DNA from: Cryptomeria japonica
Lineage: Eukaryota > Streptophyta > Pinopsida > Cupressales > Cupressaceae
Reading direction: 5' to 3'
Length of the DNA: 64,000 nt
Assembly: GCF_030272615.1 (NCBI RefSeq)
Contig: NC_081412.1
Span: 138,824,747 to 138,888,746 of the forward strand
Positions 11,395 to 23,077 of the stretch are shown here, one piece after another (within the stretch, counting starts at the first letter, position 1; each line of letters begins with the position of its first letter). The notes under the pieces are model-generated. The model had not been told where the DNA came from and did not search any database. It saw only the letters and a list, made by a program, of their open reading frames with translations. The translations under genes and the position numbers were made by a program.

Positions 11395-13500
11395 TCAACA
11401 TTGATGATATCCACTCTTCAAATCTATCTTTGCAAAATATTTTTCTCCACTCAAAAAATTCATTATATCATCCATCCTAGGCAAAGGAAATGGGTATTTC
11501 ACTGTGATCTTGTTTATTTCTCTTGAATCGATACACATCCTCCATTCTCCATTCTTCTTAGGTGCTAACACTGCTAGTACAACACAAGGGCTCAGCTTTC
11601 CCTGATCAAGCCTTTCTTCAATAGCTCTTGTACTTGTCTATTCGGTTCTTCACTCTATTGGTGTCGACCAGTATGCAACTTTGTTAGGTAAACTAGCTCT
11701 AGGAACCAGGTCTATGCAATGACTAATACTTCTAATAGGTGGCAATCCATCAGGTTCATTATCTGAAATGATGTCCTCATATTCTGTCAGCAAATATCTT
11801 ATCTTTGTTGGGTGTTCTCCTTTTGGTTCCAGTTTCTTAGTCTTCTTTTAAATTGAGGAAAAACACACATTCTCATGTCTCAGTCCATCCATGAATTTCC
11901 TTCCATCTACTAAACAGATTCTGGTATTTGTATAGACTTCACTCTTCAAAGGTTCCTCCAAAGGTAACAAGGTTTTCTTCATCCTATTGGCCACAATAGT
12001 GTATGTATTCTTCCTCCCATCATGTATTGCCTATCTATCAAACTTCCAAGGTCTACCCCAAAAAATATGACAAATATCCATAGGCATATTATCACACAAA
12101 ACTTTATCATGATAATCCCTAATTTTCAATTTTACCAAACACTACTCACTTACTAACAACTTATGTTCATCCTGAATCCATGCTACCTAATAAAGTTTAG
12201 GCTGTTTCAATCTCTCCAATTTCAACTTATTCACCGTCTCCTTTAAAACAATATTATTTGAACTACCACTATCAATAACAACTTTACAACACTTACTGGA
12301 TACCTTACTTTTGATCTTGAACGGGTTCTTTCTCTACAAGGGTTCTTCATCTCCTCTGATATAACACAAATCTCTCCTCATCATCAACAGTTCTCCATCT
12401 TCTAATTTAATGTCTGATCTGGTATGGTTTTCCTCCACCACTACTACTCTTCTGGTAGCCTCTATCTTCTTACATTCAAATGCATGGTTTCCTTCTCCTC
12501 CACATTTAAAGCAGGTTCCTCTAAATGTCCTCTTGTCTTGTATTTCAAAGTTCTCATTCTGGTAACCATTTGGTTCTCTCCTCCGGTAGAAATTTCTATC
12601 ATGTTTCTAATTTGAATTGCCTTCTTTGCTCACTTCCTTTTCCTTGTTCTGATCTGTATTGGTTCCTCTTCCTCTAGTATATCCTCTTCCTCCTTGAAAT
12701 CTTCCTCCGGTAAACCTTCCACCTCTACCTCTCTATCTCTGCTCATGTCTTTTGTTCAATTTCTCTTCAGCCTTTATTGCATACTGCTAAGCCTCTTCAA
12801 CACTCTCTAATTTTATCATAATAAGTTCATCTTGTATAGACATTCGTAATCCATTCAAATATCTTGCATTTTATTCAACTTCATCATCAACATGTTCAGA
12901 TTTGATGTTCAACTTGTAAAATGCTTCAGTGTACTCCTTCACACTAGATTATTTCTATCTCAGATTCTACAACTTCTAAAACAAATCCACTTGATAATTT
13001 GCCAAGTCAAATTTTGATTTTAACTTAGCAATCATCTTATCCCATGTCTTAATCTTTTCTTTACCTCTTCTCTGTCTATTGACTTGCAAATTCTCCCACC
13101 AAAGTGATGCATGACCTTTCAACTAGGTACAGGCATATTTCACCTTCCTCTCTTCTGCAGTGTTTTCAAAATCAAAATAATTCTCCATCTCTGAGATCCA
13201 ATCCATCAATTCATTTGAATCTAACTTCCCATCATATTTTGGTGGGGTAAAATGAGGTTTAGTGTTCGCCCTACTCAAAACCCTTAAAAAACTTTCCTCC
13301 TCCTGATCAACTCTGGGTATGTTCACTTCTTCTGTCGAGGCTTCTTATCCTTCATCACCGCTCATAGCTTCAATGTGTCGGCCTCTTCTCTAGGCTATCT
13401 CCATGACTTCTAACTGGGTTGCTATTCCTCACAACATCTCCATTGAAACAGGGTCTGCATTCCTACATGCTCCACCATTCCTAGTTCCTCTTTGTGCCAT
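11395..13500 (-). pseudogene. Element M Gag-protease-N-terminal RT (decayed)
   Basis: The start ATG at 13498-13500 gives MAQRGTRNGG, about 100 bases past the PBS. The Gag core spans about 13330-12780 (PKYDGKLDSNELMDWI, WWENLQVNRQRRGK), then an RG-rich region and a zinc knuckle, CFKCGGEGNHAFEC (about 12515-12474), with the His one place off the canonical spacing. The protease shows an intact VIDSGSSNNIV (about 12285-12250). N-terminal RT follows (VLAPKKNGEWRMCID about 11580, YPFPLPRMDDIM, FAKIDLKSGYHQ about 11400), where a deletion joins it to integrase near 11393. Multiple stops occur. Known chromovirus Gag-Pol order supports the assignment. Confidence 0.88.
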
Positions 13501-13593
13501 TGATCTATGCTAGCCCTCTGCAATTGTAGGTCAGATCCGCAATCCACCACCCTACAACAAAGTTTAGGACATGCAACCTCCAGAATGAAACTT

Positions 13594-13608
13594 CACTCTG
13601 ATACCACT
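13594..13608 (-). other. Element M primer-binding site (initiator tRNA-Met)
   Basis: On the minus strand AGTGGTATCAGAGTG follows the 5' LTR end TGACTGCTTCA. It matches the plant initiator tRNA-Met primer consensus in all but the last bases. Confidence 0.85.
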
Positions 13609-14393
13609 TGAAGCAGTCACTGGTGAGGAGGGACCCCAAAGAGATTAGTCCAAACCAGCCAGAAAGATTAAACATAATGGAAACACATGGATATGATGGA
13701 GGCAATGCAGAACGGATAGTTTTATTGCGTGAAATTTGATTACATCCAACCGGTGACAACTAGGTTACAACATACCGGCACACAAGCCTAGTAGAATAGG
13801 TCACACTGGGACCTTGAATCAGAAGATATATCTTCCAGGCACAGTCTATCTATTTGATACTTCCTGATATTCAACTTGATTGATTACATTCTAAAGCATG
13901 ATTACAAATATATATATATATATATATTGATCCAAAGGATTTGGTTGGCCCAAAAAGGATCAAAACCCAAAGAACAAGACCTAACATGCAAAATGAACAA
14001 GGTCGGCCTCCACCACGAGATTCCTCTAGAAAATCCAAAGGATGAAACATAGAAGGTCGGCCACACACCAAGAGACATCGAGATAAACATCCAAGGCTCC
14101 ACAAGCTTCAGAATAGGTCTCAGGCAACGAGTAACAAAAGAATAACCGGTGACAAGAAAATATCAAGGAAACTGGTAGCGATATCTTACCGAAAAGTGAT
14201 CTAAATGATATGCGATTTGAAACCAAGAAAGATGATCAAGTCTTCAATTAGAATCCAGCTCCACAGGATCCAATGAGCCAAAACTAGGATACACATAAAG
14301 GAAAACTGAAATAGAAAACAGAAAAAAAAAATAGAAAAGAAAATGTTTTTGGTTGATGCAAGATTGCTATGAACCGAGGATGCTCCTGCATCA
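13609..14393 (-). repeat. Element M 5' LTR
   Basis: 785 bp. On the minus strand it starts TGATGCAGGAGCATCC and ends GTGACTGCTTCA. It contains a (TA)n run at about 13909-13927. The matching 3' LTR is split at 2808-2871 and 9323-10055. Target duplication ATTTG follows at 14394-14398. Confidence 0.93.
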
Positions 14394-14398
14394 ATTTG

Positions 14399-16100
14399 TG
14401 TTCTTCATGTTCAACTGCCAAAAATATACATATAGTTGGATGTCTAAGTCTTCTTATTTTGTATCATCTTTGGGCTTATCAATTTAGAGTCTTATACTAG
14501 TTTGATAATATTGGATGTCAACATCTTATCTAGTTCAATTTTTACTTGCTTCTTCATATTTGTATCCAAATAGTAAAGTAATTTTTGGACTAGCTTGGCT
14601 CCCTTCTTTTGTTGAATTTTCATGATTTTGAGTTCTTTAATTTTATTCATTTTAGTGAATTTTCTAGGAAACATTTCTTTGTACTTGGTTAGGATCTTAA
14701 TGATGGTGGCCATGGTGGATTCATGTTAGTAGTCTCCAATCTTTGCCATTTTTGGACTATCTAATGCAAGAGTGTTTTCTTTCCAGAGATCTAGAGTGGT
14801 TGATTATAGTAATGTTTGCCAAAGTCCATTTTGAGTTCTATTTCCCATTCCCCTTCTACATGAATGTCCAATTTTGGATCTTCTTCTTCAACACTCTTGT
14901 TTATTGTGAAATATCTATTTTGCACAAGCTATGTTTTCTTATACAACCACTCAACTAATTTCCATACTCCTTTGCTCTTGGGTGGTGGATTGTGCTCTAG
15001 ATAGATTTTTTCTACAACTGATTGTAATATAATATCCTTTATTTTGAGTAGTGCTTTATGGATGTGTTCATTGTTGTCCCAGAATGAAAATGTATGATTA
15101 TAGTCTATCCAACAATATCTCAATCCTATATTTTTTATCTCCTTTCGTGACTGATGTACCACATTTCAACTACAGGTGTCAATATCCAATAGAATAGTTG
15201 TATGTATAGGAATAATCATATTCTTTATCTATAGTCCATGTGGTCACATAAGTATATAGATGGTATTTCAAAGTAATGGTTCCTTGGTATTTAGAAATGG
15301 TGGATTATTCTCCATCTTGTTGTCCATATAGAACTTTGGCAAGGATATAGAAGGAAGGCCTACCATAACATTGTGTTTATGTGTATTCAACCAACAAGGG
15401 GTATTGCAAATTATGGTATTTGATACTTCTACCATTCTTACTTTCTAGTGGGAATGCATTCTTGATGTCTAGAATATACTCCATAATGTCCCCTACTTTG
15501 GAGAATTGCGGCAATTTAATGTGGGAAATACCTTGTTTGATTTTCTTAATTTTTTATATTACTTTCTCAGTATCGAAGGCATGAGTGGTATGGCTTATGA
15601 TTAAACATGCTAAAAAAAATCCATATAATGTATGTGTTGATGTGAATTATTTGGACAAATTACATGTTAGATCATGGGTAGAATCCTTATGGAGTGGTTC
15701 TACATACAATCTATCTTCAATTCTTAGGGGAATGTGTACTACTTTCTCATCATTTACAAAAGATATTTATTCAATTCTTGAGCCAACAATACTACTAGCA
15801 TTTACAAACCATCTAAGGTCAAGTAGAGCCCAGAATGTGTGAAAATATTCCTTCATCTATACCATTTAAAATAAACCCACTGACATGATTTATTTAAAAT
15901 TCACCTCTAGATTTTTCCATGTGCCTAAAGTGTTCATTTTGAATCCATCAACCAACAAACATTCATAGGTGTTTTTTACCATGTTAGGTTTTCCTAGTTT
16001 TACCCTTTTTGTAGAGGGTGATATTATTATCTTCACTGAGATCAACCATTACATACTTAACCTTGTGATTGTTTAATTGCATGTTAATTAGTGGGGGACC
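14399..16100 (-). pseudogene. Second decayed Ty3/gypsy-like polyprotein (region upstream of RT)
   Basis: On the minus strand 14713-14492 reads ILTKYKEMFP, then QVKIELDKMLTSNIIKL, followed by a broken ISPKMIQNKKT. This is the typical N-terminal approach to a gypsy RT (linker, then SPIVIQ.KKTG). Upstream, 15162-14929 is open (KEIKNIGLRYCWIDYNHTFS) and short protein-like fragments continue in shifting frames to about 16100, without motifs I can name. It is interrupted at 14398 by the LTR-like sequence carrying element M. It could also be another class of reverse-transcribing element; only the RT approach is diagnostic. Confidence 0.5.
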
Positions 16101-16514
16101 ATTTTTCCAATTTTGTTCCTTTGACAATTGGTTTACCTGTGGCTATCTATTCCAATACTTTCCTAAATATTTTAGCCTAACTACTAGGTCATTCTTCCTA
16201 GCCATGTAGTTGAATCCTTTAGTATCTAGACATATTGCTCTATAAAAAATAAAAATTCATATTTCAGGTACTACCTCATTTATTTTTATCCTCTTTTTCC
16301 ACCTTAACATGTTGCTTCATTTTTGGATGGAATAATGTTAGTTCATTGTTCTTTTCATCTTCTTCGAGATATAGTAGTTCTTAAATCCTTCTTCTAGGTA
16401 AATGCACAAAGTTAAGTTCACTTAGAGTGGAACTTTCAAACTTAGCCAAAAGCATGAAAATGTGCTAAATGAAATGGGATCCCATTTTGCAATGTGATCT
16501 GAACCTAAATCTAT

Positions 16515-17110
16515 GAAATGGGATCCTATTTCCAAATAAAATAGGATCCTATTTTTTTTTATATTATTTATTTATTTTATTGAAAATGACTTATATATAC
16601 ATGAAATATAACATTTTCAAACTTCAATATAACATTAAGTATGAGTCACATTTCAATATGCCTTTTCCTTTCTTATACTTTAAGCTATATTTCATGTATA
16701 TATTGACAAGATGTTTGAGAGTGGTTTCAGATCTCTAGGAGTTATAATGCAGATTCTATATTTTAGAAGATCTTATAGATTTTTAGATTGTCAAATTTTA
16801 GTAATCAATAGGCTCCTATTAGCATTTTCTCTCTCTTTATCTCCCTTGAGCTCTAGACCTATCTCTCTTCATATCACTCTTCCTCTATCCCCTCTCTACC
16901 TCTCTATCTCACTCTCTCTTCTCTCTCCCAAATTTAGACCTATCTCTCTACCTCTTTATCACATCCTTAACTCTTTACTCTTTGTCTCCTCTCTCTATAA
17001 ACCTCCCCTTACTGCCTACCTACCTCTATTTCTCTATATATACCTCTCTATCTCTACATATTTTTTCTCAGCATCCTTACTAGCTTATCTTTATCTACAT
17101 ACATCTCTCT
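16515..17110 (+). repeat. Left arm of a long inverted repeat (foldback-like)
   Basis: GAAATGGGATCC through TGAAAATGACTTATATATAC, CAAGATGTTTGAGAGTGG and AGACCTATCTCTCTACCTC recur in reverse complement at about 21640-22325. The arm is AT-rich outside and CT-rich inside. No transposase is seen between the arms. The long translated frame over 16711-17148 is low-complexity Leu/Ser/Pro and not a gene. Confidence 0.7.
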
Positions 17111-17512
17111 CTCGGACCCTTCCTCCTCCCTTCTCTCTACCTCTCTAACTATCCTTGTCTCTCTACTTTCTATCTTCCTTCTCCCACTATTTCTATCCAT
17201 ATATCCCCCCAGTCACTCTCTTTGTCCCCCATCTCACTCTTTCTACCTACCTCTCCTCCCTCCCTCTCTTCTTGTATCACACCTATATTCCCTCTCCATG
17301 TCTCTATCTCACTCTCTCCTCTCTCTCCCAAAATATAGACCTATCTCTCTACCTCTCTCTCACATCCTTAACTATTTACTCTATATCTCCTCTCTCTCTA
17401 CACAACTACCCTCACTCCCTACTTATCCCTATTTCTCTACATATACCCCTCTATCTCTCTCTACATATATCTCTCTTCCATTCTCTCTCTCATTATCAAT
17501 ATCTACTGTTGT
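17111..17512 (+). repeat. CT-rich satellite-like tract
   Basis: Almost pure C/T/A sequence built on CTCTCTACCTCTCTATCTC. A longer unit containing CCCAAAATATAGACC and CTCTCACATCCTTAAC repeats at about 16921 and 17320 here and again at about 21073 and 21311. There is no coding value. Confidence 0.8.
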
Positions 17513-18444
17513 CACAAAATTTTGCACCCTTGATGACCCAAGAAACCTTGGTCATGAATTTTTTAAAACAATGAATCAACCTATCAATTGTGGCACATTT
17601 CTAAATGTGAGGTTGAATCTCCATAGAAGGTCAACTTCCTCTTCAATCTGAGTGCAAGTGTTGGACCAACCCAACACTGGTAAAACTGATCTATGATCTA
17701 GTAGGGAAAAGGGAGAGAGAGAAGGGTTGCATGAAAGGAGGGGAAAAATGTTTGCACCTAGACTGAAATGATGATCTCCACTTCCTGTAACTACACAAAA
17801 CACAGATGAAACCACCCAAGACATTCACAAATTTCTACCCTAATTAGCCATCTAAGTGCAAGTGAAGGTTGAAATATATGAAATGAAAAGAGGAACCGAG
17901 TTTAGTTCACAATCAGTCAACATCCAAAGAGGGATCAACACAGACACTTACAACTAGGAAAAACAAACAAGAATGTATTCAGACAATGAGGTAAGAGAAA
18001 TACAGACATTGTAAGAATTGAAATTAAGAAAAACAAGTAAATTTCATTAATGAGAAGGCAAGGCAATTTTTACAAGTGTAGAGAAACATGAAGAGTTTTG
18101 CAGAAGAAAAAAGAAGGAGAAGATCCTAAGAATAGGTTACAAAATTTCCTTTATAGTTTAGGCATAACTCAAATGATTACATTTGAGAAAACCCTAACCC
18201 CACCTGGGTTAGCTTACAAAAATATAAGAGGGGAAAAGAAGATCAGATCAACAGATCTCATGGCATGTTGACTCTGGCCTTTGAAGGCGTCCTTTGCCTC
18301 TAGAAGAAAGAAAATCCTGCAAATCAAGGAAAACCTTGCATCTGAATGCATCTCTATGTACCCGCTGAGCCAAAAAGTCTTCAAAATGCCATGAAGAGGC
18401 ATGGGTGGCATCTGAAATTAGTTGCAGGTGTCATGTGTGGAGTG
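17513..18444. other. Anonymous sequence inside the inverted-repeat structure
   Basis: No gene is seen. It contains TTGGACCAACCCAACACTGG (about 17662) and TGAGAAAACCCTAACCCC (about 18182), but no domain or convincing frame. It is continuous with 19697 onward once the solo LTR is removed. Only short spurious frames are present. Confidence 0.5.
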
Positions 18445-18449
18445 AAGGT

Positions 18450-19691
18450 TGTTGGAATTATGGATGAATTGATTATGTGTTACATTGATGTCAATACTAG
18501 TTGTTATGGTTGGTTACCGACAGACAGGTTTTGGTTACCGGTAGAAGATCTAGTGTTACCGAGAGAAGAGACTATCTATTAGACACTTTCGATAGTTTGG
18601 ATCAATGGAGTATATTTGATTTCATGTGTTACATGTTCCTTGAACATGTTTTGGTCAGTTGGTATTGACTTAGTAATTGGATGCTATCATACACTCTTGT
18701 AAACCCTTACTGACATTGGTTTAAGGTTTTACCGGCAGAGCTCTTACAGAGGAATCTTGACAGGATGCATAAGTGGTGTTGGTGCAGCTTCTACATGAGT
18801 TTCAGGATGTTGAAGATGTTCTTTGATCATTCTTCAACTACTTGAAGACATTACTTAGGCGTGGTGGACCAAGAATAGGTCTGGTGCCTATCTAGGTTAT
18901 GGACCGGTATCATGTTAATGTGTACTCTACACATTATTGGGATGTTTTGAGATGTTCTATGAATTGGTTATTGTTGTTTTGGTCTTAAGCCAACATGGCA
19001 TATCATTGTAATATGAATTTATGTAATGATCTTATTGTAATATCTTTTAGGTGGCTGACCTAATTGGTTTAGGCCTCAGGGTTGGTATAAAATGATGTAA
19101 GATATCATTGTAGATCATAGGAGGGAAATGAAAAGATGTTCATGGTCTTGAAATCCAATATCATATGTGAAGGAGATTTGGCCAATCATAGGTGATCGAA
19201 TTGGGATTAAGGAAGAGGTCAAAGGCCTCTGGTATTGAGCTTAACTAGGACTATAATTAGGCATGGTAGATGCTATCATTGGCAGTTCATTATTCTAGAT
19301 TATTTTCCATTTATCTTGAGGTGTTTTTAACCTCTTTGTCGTCAGTGAGACTCTTTTGTAATGAGCAGTACGCTCTAGGTAGTGTGCCTTCTTGCATGTG
19401 TGGGCCCCTCATTGTATCACATACTTTCTGCTGAAGTATCATTTGACTGTGGGTAGGCTTCATACTGTGGTTTTTCCCTTTTTGGGTTTTCCATGTACAA
19501 ATCATGGTGTTATGTGGTATGGTTTCTTTTCATTGATTATTTGTTTAATTGTTAAGTTGTATTGTTTACCAGTATCTGTTTTTGCTTTACTGGTACTTAA
19601 TCTAGTTAAAGGTTATTAAGTGGATTAAATAATATAATTTGTTAACAACTGATTCACCCTCCCTCTCAGTTGTTCACCAATTATCCTAACA
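18450..19691 (+). mobile_element. Solo LTR of a copia-type element
   Basis: 1242 bp, TGTTGGAATTATGG to ATCCTAACA, flanked by the perfect five-base duplication AAGGT (18445-18449 and 19692-19696). It has no internal region. It carries the shared R/U5 features: GCATGTGTGGGCCCC (about 19395), TGTGGTTTTTCCC (about 19460) and GATTCACCCTCCCTCTCAG near its end. It was formed by unequal or intra-element recombination between two LTRs. It is closest in style to copia A and elements D, F and G. Confidence 0.92.
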
Positions 19692-19696
19692 AAGGT

Positions 19697-20029
19697 GATC
19701 AAATCTAGTGGTTGGATTGACATCCGTTCCAAAATCGGGCGCCAACTAAGCAAAGAACATTCTCAACCATCGACTCAACAACCACCCTTCATAGAGAATT
19801 CAAAATTCAATGACCACCACAAAATCAAACATCCACCGTCGATCTAAGTGATTTGTGCAAAGATGGACGCGCAAGATCTCTCCATGTAGGCATCTAATAG
19901 GCCCAATAGAAGATTAAAACATTTTCATCAGATTGGGCCTTTATGAAGATCCAACGATCACAGATATCCGATGTGGCACCCCGGGTCCACGCTTTCCTTA
20001 CTATGTTTGACTGCTAAATGACCCTGCAT
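19697..20029. other. Anonymous sequence with a possible minus-strand PBS
   Basis: No gene is seen. On the minus strand TTGGCGCCCGATTTTGG (about 19745-19729) begins like the tRNA-Lys-type primer site TGGCGCCC used by some plant gypsy elements, but only the first eight bases match and no LTR pair was found. It is AT-moderate, with no repeats noted. Confidence 0.3.
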
Positions 20030-20940
20030 AGCACGCGGGATAAGAGCCTTGGCTTTGATTTTTCTTATCCCATGGGCTTCTTTTTATCCTGCTTTATCTC
20101 CATGGGATAAGCTTTTCTTGTTTCTGCTTGCCTTGTTTGCTTATCCTGCAACATCTTTCTTGTCTTTGTTTTCCTCCGCAGGATAAGGGTCTCTTTGATT
20201 CTACTTTGTTTCTTATCCTATGGATCTCTTATGACCTCTAGTTTACCCCACGAGATAAGACTTTCTTCTTGTTACCTCTTTGTCTTCTTATCCTAGGGCC
20301 TTTTCCTTATCCCCGCAGGAATGCACGGGATAAGGAAAACCTTTTTTTTCACTATGTTGCCTTGCGGGCCTTATCTCACAATACATGGTTCGTTGCTTCA
20401 TTTCTCTATGGGATAAGGGAAACTTGTGCGTTGCTACCTTACATGCCTTATCCCGTGAGCCTTAGTGATTCTTCATTTTACCCCATGGGATAACGAGGAA
20501 ACACTTTCCTCACATCACTATTCCTTATCCCATGTGGTGCCTTTCTGCCTTTTTAACCTTGTGGGATAAGAAAAATTCCCACCCACCTTCATTGTTCCTT
20601 ATCATGTAGCGTCTTTCTTGTCTTCATTTTACCCTGTGGGATAACGTTCTTTGTCCTTATTTTCTTATCCCATGGGAATGCACGGGATAAGAAATTCCTT
20701 CGTAGCTAAGAGAAAACCACCATTGGCCGGTAAGAGGAAATGGGGAAAACTGGCCCACCAACGACTAGTAGCCCTCTAGCTAGTAAAACTTAAGTGAGTT
20801 GAACGGCCGACCCGGTCAACTCAGAATTATAATTGGAGCCCAAAAAGGGAAAAAATAGACCCCTTTGCATCTTGTTGCTCTTATCCCATGGGATAGTCTT
20901 TTTTTCTTTGCTCTAGACAATTCCTTATCCTGCGAGACCT
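20030..20940. repeat. Cluster of GGGATAAG / CTTATCCC motifs in both orientations
   Basis: I count about 23 copies of GGATAAG or its complement in some 900 bases (for example about 20038, 20067, 20103, 20150, 20286, 20325, 20410, 20447, 20522, 20562, 20664, 20682, 20880 and 20923). Most sit in CCCATGGGATAAG or CTTATCCCATGGG contexts, alternating in orientation and spaced irregularly at 20-60 bases. Neighbouring copies could pair as hairpins. GATAAG is also the core of the plant I-box, but no gene lies next to it. No coding frame is convincing. Confidence 0.75.
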
Positions 20941-20967
20941 TTGTTCTTTTCTCCCTACAAAGGTTGG

Positions 20968-21612
20968 CACAATAATTGCCAACATCTACCTCTCTACACC
21001 TCACTCCTTTCCTCTCTACTTTTATCTCTTCTATATTCCCTCTCTACCACTCTATTTCACTTTCCTTTCTTTCTCTCCCAAAATATAGACCTACCTCTCT
21101 ACCTCTCTCTCACATCCTTAAATCTCTACTCTCAATCTCTTCTCTCTATACAAATCCCCTCACTCCATACCTACCTCTATTTCACTACATATACCACTCT
21201 ATCTCTCTCTACATACCTCTCTCTCTCTCTCTCCACCCCTTCCTCCTTCCTTCTACTTTTATCTTCCCTCTATACCCTCTCTACCTCTCTATCTCACCCT
21301 CTCCTCTCTCTCCCAAAATCTAGACCTATGTCTCTACCTCTCTCTCACATCCTTAACTAGATTTAAGCTCTTTGTCTCCTTTCTATCTACACATCTCCCT
21401 GCACTCCCTACCTACCTCTATTTCTCTATATATACCTCCCTATCTCTCCCTACATATACTTCTCTCCCTCCCTACCAGCTTATATTTTTCTACACGCATC
21501 TCTCTTCCACCCTCTGTCTATTTATCCCTCTCACCCTCCTCTCTCAACTTGTCTCTATCTCTCTCTCCATATATCTCCCTCTCTACCTACTTCTCCTTCT
21601 CTACTTTTATAA
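20968..21612 (+). repeat. CT-rich satellite-like tract, second block
   Basis: It has the same CTCTCTACCTCTCTATCTC composition and the same CCCAAAATATAGACC and CTCTCACATCCTTAA unit as 16900-17500, with repeats at about 21073 and 21311. It faces the GA-rich arm beginning at 21613, so the two could fold on each other. Confidence 0.8.
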
Positions 21613-22325
<713 letters not shown>

Positions 22326-23077
22326 TTAAAAAAATTGAGTTTCAGTACCAATTTTTTCTTTGAATTTTTCTTTAGAGAAAATATTGGAGAGATAACAATT
22401 AGCCTTGGACTTGGTTTGACCTACAACTTGAAGGCCATGTTAATGTCCATAAAAAATATGGACTTTGGACTTATATCTGAAGACCAATTTGGTAAAATAG
22501 TTTAATGAAATTAAAACCCATTACAAATGAGGTTGTGTAAATTTTAGAGATGTAATTTTTTTAATTGGATTAATTTTTCTATTTTTTAAATAAATTATAA
22601 TGAAAGAGGTCCATAAACTTGAAATAATAGTTTTTTTTTCATCTTTTTTATTTTTAAATTTTTTTGAAAAATAAATTATGTGATATCAAAGTAGAGACAA
22701 TTTCATATACTTTGAGATAAGTTTAGGTCAAGTAATGCTTGTCGTACACAAGGGGTTTTTAAAACAACAGTTATATCTTATAAAAAATAACAAAAAATAT
22801 CGATTGTGTTACAAATATTTCCCCAAAATGATTTAGAAAAATACTTTCATTTAGGTTAAATTATTCTTGCCATACATGAGCATGGTATGGTCCTACAAAA
22901 GTGACTTTTAAACAATGGTTTTTATAAATGCCTATTGAAACTTAATTTGTATCATCTATGTATTAAAATAAGTTAAATATTTGGAAACCAGACTTCAAGC
23001 ACTACATTTCATATTACTAACATTCTTAAGATTCATTCTTTAAGTGCTTCAAATTTTTAGGTCAATCCAAAAAGATT
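22326..23077. other. AT-rich anonymous sequence
   Basis: No gene, repeat or LTR motif is recognised. The sequence is AT-rich with short poly-T/poly-A runs (about 22629-22665). Frames are short and random in appearance. Confidence 0.5.

Larger units (their letters stand above)
2808..14393 (-). mobile_element. Element M: Ty3/gypsy chromovirus, nested host of copia A
   Basis: This is a complete-ended but internally deleted Ty3/gypsy element on the minus strand. The LTRs are 13609-14393 (5') and 2808-2871 plus 9323-10055 (3', split by copia A). The target-site duplication ATTTG is at 2803-2807 and 14394-14398. Minus-strand order is LTR, tRNA-Met PBS, Gag, protease, N-terminal RT, deletion, integrase, chromodomain-like tail, LTR. 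The order PR-RT-IN plus a chromodomain places it in the chromoviruses. Without the copia and the 10580-10918 insertion it is roughly 4.8 kb, so about 1.5 kb of RT, RNase H and integrase N-terminus is missing. It is dead: Gag and pol contain many stops. Confidence 0.92.

Noticed and set aside
16711-17651. Long overlapping Leu/Ser/Pro-rich frames (also 20941-21623)
   Set aside because: They exist in all frames because the CT-rich satellite lacks stop codons; compositional artefact.
19722-19745. PBS of a tRNA-Lys type on the minus strand (TGGCGCCC)
   Set aside because: Only eight bases match and I could not find paired LTRs; kept as a remark on the anonymous segment only.
20030-20940. CRISPR-like array
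   Set aside because: Motifs are only 7-10 bases, in both orientations and irregularly spaced, in a plant-type genome.
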